A stretch of DNA of 64,000 nucleotides from Agrobacterium pusense (GTDB lineage Bacteria; Pseudomonadota; Alphaproteobacteria; Rhizobiales; Rhizobiaceae), in the NCBI RefSeq assembly GCF_900102105.1, contig NZ_FNBB01000006.1:124001-188000 (forward strand). Direction: 5' to 3'. The notes below the pieces were generated by a model that saw nothing but the letters and a program-made list of their open reading frames with translations, was not told where the DNA came from and made no database searches. Numbering within the stretch: position 1 is the stretch's first letter; each line of letters starts with the position of its first letter. This document shows, piece after piece, positions 24,392 through 31,013 of the stretch. Made by a program: the position numbers and the translations under genes.

Positions 24392-25357
24392 TCAGGCGGC
24401 CTTGCAGGCCTGCACTGCGCCCGGAAGCTTGCTCCAGTCAGCGTACCAGCTGTTGAACAGCTTGAACTGTGCTTCGACATAACCGCGCTGGCTGTCCGTC
24501 AGTGCATCTGTTTCGTTGAAGTGCAGCGTGTATTCCTTGTCGCCCTTCAGCACCATCATGTGCTTGAAATAGAGAACCAGATCCGGGCCCTCGTCGAAGG
24601 ACGAAAGAACGGCCAGCGCCTGTTCCAGTTCCAAGGCGCGTGCGCGGGCATCGGCGTCACCCTTGGCGGCAGCCTGCGACAGCTTGCAGAGGTGGATGAC
24701 TTCCTTCGGCAGCACGTTGCCGATGCCGGTGATGGCGCCGGTTGCGCCGCAATTGACGAAGCCGTGGAAGACAGCGGTGTCGACACCGATCATCAGCGTG
24801 ACTTCATCGTCGCGACTGGTGATGTTTTCAGCCGCATAACGCATATCGGCCGGGCCGCCGAATTCCTTGAAACCAACGAGGTTCTTGTGCTCGGCGCGCA
24901 GCGCGAAGAAGAGATCGGCGCGGGTCGCAAAACCATAATAGGGGCTGTTATAGATGACGGCAGGGATTTCCGGTGCAGCCGAGAGGATTGCCTTGAAGTG
25001 AGCCTTCTGGGCGGCGATGACCGAACCGCGCGACAGAACGCGGGGAATGACCATCAGGCCCTTGGCGCCAACCTTCTGGGCGTGGGCGGCATGGGCAACG
25101 GCAGACGCCGTGTTGACCGCTCCGGTACCGACGATGACGGGAACACCGGCCTTCACCAGACGCTCCACGCCTTCCATGCGCTGCTCGTCCGTCAGGAGCG
25201 GCCAGTCGCCCATGGAGCCGCAATAGACCACGGCGGACATGCCATCGGCGATCAGTTCCTTGCCCTTGCGAACAAGCGCATCGAAATCGGGGGTGCGATC
25301 ATCCTTGCAGGGGGTCATCAAGGCGGGAATCACGCCGGAAAAAATGCTGGCCGTCAT
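24392..25357 (-). CDS. DapA/DHDPS-family protein, probable pyrroline-4-hydroxy-2-carboxylate deaminase or related lyase
   Basis: 321 aa TIM-barrel protein. It has the Schiff-base Lys in LVGFKEFGG and the catalytic Tyr in VIYNSPYYGFATR. In hydroxyproline loci a DapA-family enzyme converts pyrroline-4-hydroxy-2-carboxylate to 2-oxoglutarate semialdehyde with loss of ammonia. The upstream region carries TTGTCGACAA at 25445. The next enzyme, a semialdehyde dehydrogenase, is not in this cluster; the aldehyde dehydrogenase at 60762 is distant. Other aldolase roles are possible. Confidence 0.85.
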   Translation of the reverse strand: MTASIFSGVIPALMTPCKDDRTPDFDALVRKGKELIADGMSAVVYCGSMGDWPLLTDEQRMEGVERLVKAGVPVIVGTGAVNTASAVAHAAHAQKVGAKGLMVIPRVLSRGSVIAAQKAHFKAILSAAPEIPAVIYNSPYYGFATRADLFFALRAEHKNLVGFKEFGGPADMRYAAENITSRDDEVTLMIGVDTAVFHGFVNCGATGAITGIGNVLPKEVIHLCKLSQAAAKGDADARARALELEQALAVLSSFDEGPDLVLYFKHMMVLKGDKEYTLHFNETDALTDSQRGYVEAQFKLFNSWYADWSKLPGAVQACKAA

Positions 25358-25444
25358 TACTAGCTCCTAAGGGACATGTTTTTCGGGAATGGACGCACGT
25401 CCGCGCGACCCTTTCGAGAGGGACATTACTATCTTGTATTTTAT

Positions 25445-25454
25445 TTGTCGACAA
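25445..25454. promoter_or_regulatory. Probable GntR operator TTGTCGACAA
   Basis: A perfect 10-base palindrome lies 88 bases before the DapA-type gene, in the gap after the GntR gene. TTGTCGACAT, nine of ten identical, lies upstream of the GntR gene at 26179. The shared motif suggests autoregulation plus control of the lyase gene. Confidence 0.55.
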
Positions 25455-25466
25455 GAAATCGACAAG

Positions 25467-26165
25467 CTACAGATTTATTTCCAGCCGTTCGTTTCGCACC
25501 AGCAGTTTCTGCACCTGCCGGACGATCTGTTCGGCGTGCTCCCGCGCCAGCCTTTCGGAAAGAGCGATATCGCGTGCGGCAATCGCCTCGATCATCTCTT
25601 CATGATCATCGACAAAGCGCTTCGGCAGACGATCGTCATAGGACTGGTAATAAAGCCTGAGAATGCGCCGCCCCTCGTCCAGCAGCCGCTTGAACAGGCT
25701 GGTGAAATAGGGGTTACGTCCGGCCTCCGCGATGGAAAGATGAAGGGCGGCGTTGGTGGAAATCATCGCCAGCGCATCCTGCTCCTCCACCGCAACGGCG
25801 AATTCCGCATTATGGGCGCGAATGCCAGCCAGATCTTCCGGGCGGTGATATTGCGCGGCAAGCTGGGTCGTTACCCGGTACATCAAGACCAGCGCATCGA
25901 AATAGGTGTGCATGTTGAGGAAATCGATGTTCGACACCATGGTGGAGCGGTTCGGCAGCGTATCGATCAGCCCCTCGCCCGAAAGCCGTACCAGCGCCTC
26001 ACGGATCGGCGTTCGCGACATCTTGAACCGTTCGGCAAGCTGCACTTCATCGATGGGACTGCCGGGTGGCAGGACGAGATCAAGAATCTCGTCGCGCAGC
26101 AGATCGTAGACCATCTTCACACCGGAGCCGCGCTTGCGCTCGGCAGAAGCAATTATATCCGTCAT
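25467..26165 (-). CDS. GntR-family regulator (FadR/FCD subfamily)
   Basis: 232 aa from the ATG at 26165 behind AAGGAT; an in-frame upstream ATG at 26219 lacks a ribosome binding site and would swallow the likely operator. The N-terminal winged HTH (VYDLLRDEILDLVLPPGSPI, FKMSRTPIREALVRLSGEGL) is followed by an FCD all-helical effector domain with metal-ligand candidates (AAQYHRPED, HNAEFAVA, NAALHLSIAEAG). It sits upstream of the DapA-type gene in the same direction and probably senses a hydroxyproline intermediate. Confidence 0.9.
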   Translation of the reverse strand: MTDIIASAERKRGSGVKMVYDLLRDEILDLVLPPGSPIDEVQLAERFKMSRTPIREALVRLSGEGLIDTLPNRSTMVSNIDFLNMHTYFDALVLMYRVTTQLAAQYHRPEDLAGIRAHNAEFAVAVEEQDALAMISTNAALHLSIAEAGRNPYFTSLFKRLLDEGRRILRLYYQSYDDRLPKRFVDDHEEMIEAIAARDIALSERLAREHAEQIVRQVQKLLVRNERLEINL

Positions 26166-26178
26166 AATCAAATCCTTC

Positions 26179-26188
26179 TTGTCGACAT
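26179..26188. promoter_or_regulatory. Probable GntR autoregulatory site
   Basis: TTGTCGACAT lies 14 bases upstream of the GntR start, over the probable ribosome-binding and promoter region, and matches the perfect palindrome at 25445 in nine of ten bases. Confidence 0.5.
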
Positions 26189-26274
26189 AAAGAGTACTAT
26201 TATATTTTTTCGTTATCAACGACGTGTCACCGGGTCGCTGGCTTGCATGACGGAATAATTGTTCAAAAACAACA

Positions 26275-26309
26275 AAAAGCCGTCGCGAAAATTGCCCGCG
26301 ACGGCTTTC
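26275..26309 (-). terminator. Terminator downstream of the FtsZ-like gene
   Basis: AAAGCCGTCGCG and CGCGACGGCTTT form a 12-bp stem around a 9-base loop. On the minus strand it is followed by TTGTTGTTTTTG. It lies about 100 bases after the FtsZ-like stop and is the only terminator-like structure in the 240 bases between that gene and the GntR gene. Confidence 0.8.
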
Positions 26310-26406
26310 GATCGTTCGGTTTGTGGCGCAGACGTCTTCATCGCGCTTTCACGGCCGAAGCGGCGGATAGCGGCTTCCAGCGACGACGCGAGGCCTTATT
26401 CCGAGA

Positions 26407-27369
26407 TCAGTTCCGCAAGCCGGTGGCCACGACGGAAATCTTGAAAGCGCCGTCCAGCGTTGGGTCGAACGAAGCGCCCATCACCACATCGGTTTCCTCG
26501 CTGACAGCCTCACGTACCAGCGTCATCGCTTCATCAATCTCGTAAAGCGTCAGGTCGTTGCCGCCGGAAATGGAGACCAGCGCGCCACGTGCTTCCTTCA
26601 GCGAGGGCTCGCCGAGCAGCGGATTGGCAATGGCCGCTGCCGCTGCTTCCGAAGCACGCTTTTCGCCCTTGGCCTGTGCGGTGCCCATGAGCGCCCGGCC
26701 GCCATTCTTCATGACGTATCGCACATCGGCGAAATCGAGATTGACCAGACCTTCACGCAAAATGAGATCGGTGATGCAGCGCACGCCGAGCGACAGCACC
26801 TTGTCGGCGGTTTTGAGCGCATTTTCGAAGGTGGTGCCGGCATCGGCAATGCGCAGCAGGTTCTGGTTGGGAATGACGATGACGGTATCGGCCGTGTTGA
26901 GCAGATTGGCGAAACCGTACTCAGCAGCCCGCATGCGGCGCACGCCCTCAAAGCTGAAAGGAAGCGTGACGACACCAACTGTGAGAATGTTCTTTGCACG
27001 GCAGGCTTCGGCAATAACGGGTGCCGCACCCGTCCCGGTGCCGCCGCCCATGCCGGCGGTGATGAAACACATATCATAGCCGCTCAGGTGATCCATGATC
27101 TCATCGAGGGAATCGATCGCAGCCTGCCGGCCAACCTCGGGATCAGCACCCGCTCCAAGCCCGCCCGTCAGTTCTGAGCTGAGCTGCACGAGCCGTGGCG
27201 CATTGGTCTTCTTCAGCGCCTGCGCATCCGTATTGGCCGCGATGAAATCGACGCCGCCGATACCCTCGGCAATCATGTTGTTGATCGCGTTTCCGCCACC
27301 GCCACCAACTCCGACGACGGCGATGTTGGGAGTGTTGCGGGCAATGGTGGCGCGCGGAGACTGTGTCAT
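26407..27369 (-). CDS. FtsZ paralogue lacking the C-terminal linker and tail
   Basis: 320 aa. The tubulin-like GTPase domain is intact: GTP-binding GGGTGTG at 108-114, NTDAQAL loop near 46-52, and the T7 catalytic loop NLDFADVRYVM near 210. It stops at SVVATGLRN, where canonical FtsZ would continue into a disordered linker and the conserved peptide that binds FtsA/ZipA-type partners. It can probably bind and perhaps co-polymerise GTP-tubulin-like filaments but not tether them. Rhizobia carry such short FtsZ copies besides the essential one. It stands alone with its own terminator. Function is unknown. Confidence 0.93.
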   Translation of the reverse strand: MTQSPRATIARNTPNIAVVGVGGGGGNAINNMIAEGIGGVDFIAANTDAQALKKTNAPRLVQLSSELTGGLGAGADPEVGRQAAIDSLDEIMDHLSGYDMCFITAGMGGGTGTGAAPVIAEACRAKNILTVGVVTLPFSFEGVRRMRAAEYGFANLLNTADTVIVIPNQNLLRIADAGTTFENALKTADKVLSLGVRCITDLILREGLVNLDFADVRYVMKNGGRALMGTAQAKGEKRASEAAAAAIANPLLGEPSLKEARGALVSISGGNDLTLYEIDEAMTLVREAVSEETDVVMGASFDPTLDGAFKISVVATGLRN

Positions 27370-27848
27370 CGTCTAATTCTCTTTCCAAATTCATAAGGTC
27401 CCGCGCCGGTTTTGACCGCGGCACGCGATTGATCGGTGGCGTTCCCGCTCTTCCTTCCTGGCGCGCGAAGGAGGCCGTAACGTCTTGAATTTCCATGTAA
27501 GCCTTAAGGACCGATTGCGGCCAAAAGACTGGTGCTCCAGCGGCGAAAGATGCGCTACGGCGACGTTCCTCCACCCTTCCCCCGGATGAAAACCAAACCG
27601 AATCAACTGCTTCGCTATCAAGAGGTGATAGCCCAAAAGGCACGTTGTTTACACTCCATTCACTATGTTTATCTCACTTTGGAACGAGTTGGCCCGCCGG
27701 GTGTTTGCTTGCCGACCGTGCTGAGGCGGCGGGTGATGAGATCAAACAGTCCCGACGCTCCAGATATTGTCGAAGCACCAGACGACCCCAAACCGCGGCG
27801 TATTTTTTCAGTTCGGTGCTTGGTAGCGTACTCAATGGAGGCAGGCAT
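27370..27848. other. Intergenic region between divergent FtsZ-like and response-regulator genes
   Basis: 479 bases with no supported gene; in-frame extensions of the flanking genes lack start signals. It must hold both promoters. I see no clear operator, repeat or RNA structure. Confidence 0.4.
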
Positions 27849-28292
27849 ATGTTGGCAGACGTTTTGCAGAGTGAACCCGGCTTCCGCATGGAGCAGCCGC
27901 GGGTACTGATCGTGGAAGACGAGTTCCTCATCGCCATGGACATAGAGGATTCCATTCTTCAGGCGGATGAAGAGGCAGACGTCATCGGTATCGCCAACAA
28001 GCTGGATGATGCCGTGGCACTTGGCCGCCGCGCCGATATTGCATTTGTCGATGTCAATCTTGCCGATGGACAAACCGGGCCGGAAATCGGGCGACGGCTT
28101 TCCGAAGAGCACGGTGTGGTGGTCATCTTCATGACCGCAAACCCCGAGGTCGTGGTCAATCTCGGCATCGGCGCTGGCGTCATCGCCAAGCCCGTTCCGC
28201 AAGATGCAGTCGAACAATGCCTCACTTATGCACTCGCCAGACGCGCAGGCACCCGTGCCGTGACGCCCATCGGCATGATGGCATTCGACTGA
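27849..28292 (+). CDS. Stand-alone response-regulator receiver protein
   Basis: 147 aa from the ATG at 27849, 7 bases after GGAGG. The receiver fold is complete: acidic pair in VLIVEDEF, phospho-acceptor Asp in FVDVNLADG, Thr in FMTANP and Lys in IAKPV. There is no output domain, so it probably acts in a phosphorelay or by protein-protein contact. No histidine kinase is next to it. The closest recognisable relatives are the CheY-like/FixJ-receiver-only proteins of rhizobia. Confidence 0.9.
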   Translation: MLADVLQSEPGFRMEQPRVLIVEDEFLIAMDIEDSILQADEEADVIGIANKLDDAVALGRRADIAFVDVNLADGQTGPEIGRRLSEEHGVVVIFMTANPEVVVNLGIGAGVIAKPVPQDAVEQCLTYALARRAGTRAVTPIGMMAFD

Positions 28293-28322
28293 GATATACC
28301 AACAAGGAAAACGGCCAAAAAC

Positions 28323-28480
28323 AAAAAAGCCTGCCGCGGGAGGAGGTGCGGCAGGCTTTCTGAAAAGATGAACAGCGATATGGGAGGAGGAAAACCGCTG
28401 TCCCCGGGGCAATCCTTTGGGAGGAGGAGTAGGATCACCCGCTTTACGAAAAGGATGTGGGAGGAGGTACATCCGTTTCG
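28323..28480 (-). ncRNA. Alpha-r14-type small RNA with four anti-Shine-Dalgarno loops
   Basis: Read on the minus strand, four consecutive stem-loops each expose the identical 9-mer CCTCCTCCC in the loop: 28459-28467 (stem GGATGT/ACATCC), 28419-28427 (ATCCT/AGGAT), 28382-28390 (ACAGCG/CGCTGT) and 28338-28346 (11-bp stem AAGCCTGCCGC/GCGGCAGGCTT). The last one is also an intrinsic terminator ending in a T-run. CCUCCUCCC complements ribosome binding sites. This matches the rhizobial alpha-r14 (NfeR1/Smr14) sRNAs, which carry repeated anti-SD loops and repress transporter mRNAs. The 5' end is a guess, as no good promoter was identified. Confidence 0.82.
28327..28358 (-). terminator. Intrinsic terminator of the small RNA
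   Basis: The 11-bp perfect stem and 10-base loop ACCTCCTCCC is followed on the minus strand by TTTTGT. It also lies 35 bases after the response-regulator stop, but the plus-strand U-tract there is poor. Confidence 0.85.
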
Positions 28481-28736
28481 ATGAGAGGAACATACCATTT
28501 CCCTGCGCATTTGACAGGCACAAGGTTGCAGCACAGATATGCGCTGAGCGCATGGCGTCCGTCACGAAGGAAGATACCGGGCACCCACCCGCTTATCGCG
28601 GACCGGGCCTTTACCGATTTCCCAACCTGCACGGAACCTCGACAGCAATCGAGAAGAATGCGGCGCATCCGGTGAGAGCGCCGCCTCGCTGTCAGACACC
28701 CCAAATGAAGTGCCTTCATTGTCAAACCAAAACAAA
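28481..28736. other. Intergenic region upstream of the small RNA
   Basis: No supported gene. It should contain the sRNA promoter, reading leftwards. One inverted repeat, AATGAAG / CTTCATT with TGC between, lies at about 28704-28720. A minus-strand TATGTT at 28489-28494 could be a -10 box, but I cannot pair it with a good -35. Confidence 0.35.
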
Positions 28737-28757
28737 AACGCCCGCAATGCGGGCGTT
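28737..28757 (-). terminator. Terminator of the DUF1127 gene
   Basis: AACGCCCGC / GCGGGCGTT with an ATT loop is followed on the minus strand by TTTTGTTTTGG. It begins 32 bases after the stop codon of the small gene. Confidence 0.85.
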
Positions 28758-28789
28758 GAAGCATTCAGAATGAGGCGGTATCGCCCTAT

Positions 28790-28936
28790 TTACTTGCCAA
28801 CAGCGGCGCGAGCGACACTGGTGATCTGGCTGCGATCGATACCGAGATCGTGCAGTTCACGGGTGCTCATGCGGCCGAGTTCGGTGATGGTCTGACGATA
28901 TTTGCGCCAATTGTTGAAGCTGCGTGCTACGTTCAT
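28790..28936 (-). CDS. DUF1127 small protein (48 aa)
   Basis: The translation begins MNVARSFNNWRKYRQTITEL and continues GRMSTRELHDLGIDRSQI, the hallmark of the arginine-rich DUF1127 family that is abundant in Rhizobiales. The ATG at 28936 follows AAAGGGTTATGT, and a strong terminator follows the stop. Short DUF1127 proteins of Agrobacterium have been linked to RNA binding and to phosphate/carbon-related phenotypes; a specific role here is unknown. Confidence 0.9.
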   Translation of the reverse strand: MNVARSFNNWRKYRQTITELGRMSTRELHDLGIDRSQITSVARAAVGK

Positions 28937-29153
28937 GACATAACCCTTTCTGAGGTTTAGGTGACGTCAGTAACGTTTTCGTTCCGGCGTCCTTCGATGA
29001 CCTCTATATGCGCTTTCCAATGGGGATTTAACAGACAGAATAAGGCAATCCACCCATGCATCAGACGCAAGGGTTGCCGGCGCCGGTTTGCATTGAAACA
29101 GAAACCTGGCTGAAATTCAGACAGTTCACAGGACCTTATAAAGTCGCGGCGGC

Positions 29154-29756
29154 TCAGAACTTGTAGCGGACTCCGAACACGTTGGCGTTTGTGGCGCCCT
29201 TCATGTTGCCAAGTGTTTTGCCGCCACCGGAACGGTGGTGGAGGCGCCAGAAGAATTCCGTCGAGGAACCCTCGCTGAAAGACACGTTGATTTCCGGCCC
29301 CAGATAAAAAAGGACATTGGCGTTGCCGTCGTCCTTGATTTCCTGTTCGCGCTCGCGGCCGGGCTGCGCATCCGTAACAAGGCTGAGCCCTGCTGTAAAA
29401 CTTGGGGTGATGAACAGTCGCTCTCCAAGCCTGATCTGTTCATAACGCGCGACCGGGCCCGCCCACACCTCGCCGGTGAAGCCCTTGCCGAACCTGACGG
29501 CCATGCCGACCTCACCGCCCAGTTTTATATTGCCGATACGGTAAGGATAGAACTGATAGCCGCCGCCGATGACAGCGTTTCTTTCATAGTCCACGGGAAT
29601 AAGCGCCGCGCTTTTCAGCATGTCTTCTTTTGTCATGGCGCCAGCGAAGCCGAATATCGCCTCACTCGTCTCAGAGGTCATATCCTCCGACGCGAAAGAT
29701 GACGTGGCAGCCAGTGCGACCATGGCTGCCGTCGCCAGACGTGCTGCAATACTCAT
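29154..29756 (-). CDS. Outer-membrane beta-barrel protein, PagL-like (lipid A deacylase-like)
   Basis: 200 aa from the ATG at 29756 behind AGGAGTAGCAC. Signal peptide MSIAARLATAAMVALAATSSFA is followed by short amphipathic strands (GGGYQFYPYRIGNIKLG, GEVWAGPVARYEQIRL) and ends in Phe, typical of a small outer-membrane barrel. Near the C-terminus, EFFWRLHHRSGGG and NANVFGVRYKF resemble the HxS and closing strand of PagL-type 3-O-deacylases. I do not see the Glu expected about 12 residues after the Ser, so activity is doubtful. It is monocistronic. Confidence 0.7.
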   Translation of the reverse strand: MSIAARLATAAMVALAATSSFASEDMTSETSEAIFGFAGAMTKEDMLKSAALIPVDYERNAVIGGGYQFYPYRIGNIKLGGEVGMAVRFGKGFTGEVWAGPVARYEQIRLGERLFITPSFTAGLSLVTDAQPGREREQEIKDDGNANVLFYLGPEINVSFSEGSSTEFFWRLHHRSGGGKTLGNMKGATNANVFGVRYKF

Positions 29757-29894
29757 CGTGCTACTCCTGAACAAAGCCCGCTTTACCCAGCCGTCCTCAT
29801 AGGCATAATCGCGGAAGGCGAACATACCGTTACCGAACACAATTAATTCAACTTACGTGGAATCGGCTGAAACATGCGCGTGATCCCGATGCTG

Positions 29895-31013
29895 TCAGCG
29901 CAGGAAACGCCTGAACCGGCGAAGCGCAAAAACGAAAAGAGCCGAGCCGATGGCCAGCAGCGCCAGCAGTTGCGGCCAGACCACATCCAGCCCCGCCCCT
30001 CTGAAAAGCACCGATTGCGCCAGGATGATGAAATGGGTGTTTGGCGCAAGAAGCATGATGTACTGGATGATATCAGGCATGCTTTCGCGAGGCGTCATGG
30101 CGCCGGACAGCACCTGCAACGGCAACAAAAACAGGATCAGCAACATGCCGAATTGCGGCATGGACCCGGCGACTGTTGCGAGAAAAATTCCCATGGAAGT
30201 CATGGCGAAGAGTTGCAATGCCGTTCCGAGCAGGAAAAGAGAAAGCGAGCCTTCGATGGGAATGGCAAGCAGGCCCCTCACCACCACGAACAGCGAAAAT
30301 GCAGAGGCCACCAGCACGACCAGCCCCATGGACCACACCTTGCTGAGCATGATTTCCAGAGGCGTCACTGGCATGACCAGCAGATGCTCGACCGTTCCGT
30401 GTTCTCGCTCGCGAATGAGCGCCGCGCCCGTCAGCACGATGGATAGCATGGTAATGGCGGTGATGATGTTGTTGATCGAGCCGAACCAGGACTTGTCCAG
30501 TTCCGGATTGAAGCGGGAACGTAGCGTGAGGTCAACCGGCACCGAGGTCGCGCCGCGATAGCGGTCGACATACTCCTGTACTTCGCTCGTCACGATGCTC
30601 TGCACGTAACCACCACCGCTGAAAGCCTGGCTCATGCGGGTGGCGTCGATATTGAGCTGGATGGCCGGCTGCTGTCCGGCCATCAGCCGGCGCTGGAAAT
30701 CCGGTGGAATGTTGAGCGCGAAGGTATCGAGGCCCGCATCCATGCGCTTGTCCATTTCAGCGATGGAAATCTGCTTCGGCGGGGAGAAATAGGGCGGATA
30801 AAACGCCGTGCTGATGCGGCTGGAAAGCGGCGACTGATCCTCATCGACAATGGCGATGGCCGCGTTGTTCAGCGTCTCCGGCAGCGCGCTGGAACCGGTA
30901 TAGATCTGCAGCGTGAAGGCATAGACGATAAGCAGCATCAGCATTCCGTCTCGCGCGAGACCGCGCAGTTCCTTTATGCCGAGCTGGAAGATGTTGGACG
31001 AAAAAAGCCTCAT
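29895..31013 (-). CDS. ABC-2 type transport permease (YhhJ/YbhR-like)
   Basis: 372 aa from the ATG at 31013 ([19 protein letters not shown]), which overlaps the stop of the upstream ATPase-permease gene by 4 bases. A longer frame to 31706 is only a shadow of that gene. One N-terminal helix, a large periplasmic domain ([16 protein letters not shown]) and five C-terminal helices with [20 protein letters not shown] are classic for ABC-2 exporters. It is the membrane partner of the fused protein upstream. Confidence 0.92.
   Translation of the reverse strand: MRLFSSNIFQLGIKELRGLARDGMLMLLIVYAFTLQIYTGSSALPETLNNAAIAIVDEDQSPLSSRISTAFYPPYFSPPKQISIAEMDKRMDAGLDTFALNIPPDFQRRLMAGQQPAIQLNIDATRMSQAFSGGGYVQSIVTSEVQEYVDRYRGATSVPVDLTLRSRFNPELDKSWFGSINNIITAITMLSIVLTGAALIREREHGTVEHLLVMPVTPLEIMLSKVWSMGLVVLVASAFSLFVVVRGLLAIPIEGSLSLFLLGTALQLFAMTSMGIFLATVAGSMPQFGMLLILFLLPLQVLSGAMTPRESMPDIIQYIMLLAPNTHFIILAQSVLFRGAGLDVVWPQLLALLAIGSALFVFALRRFRRFLR

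Noticed and set aside
28338-28467. CRISPR-like array (four regularly spaced GGGAGGAGG copies)
   Set aside because: The repeated unit is only 9 bases and each copy is the loop of its own hairpin; this is an RNA structure, not a repeat-spacer array.
28381-28470. GGGAGGAGG copies as ribosome binding sites of small plus-strand genes
   Set aside because: None is followed at proper distance by a start codon with a credible frame, and all four are symmetric hairpin loops.
27669-28565. 298-aa minus-strand ORF spanning the receiver gene and the sRNA
   Set aside because: It is antisense to the intact receiver gene, crosses an intrinsic terminator and has no family features.
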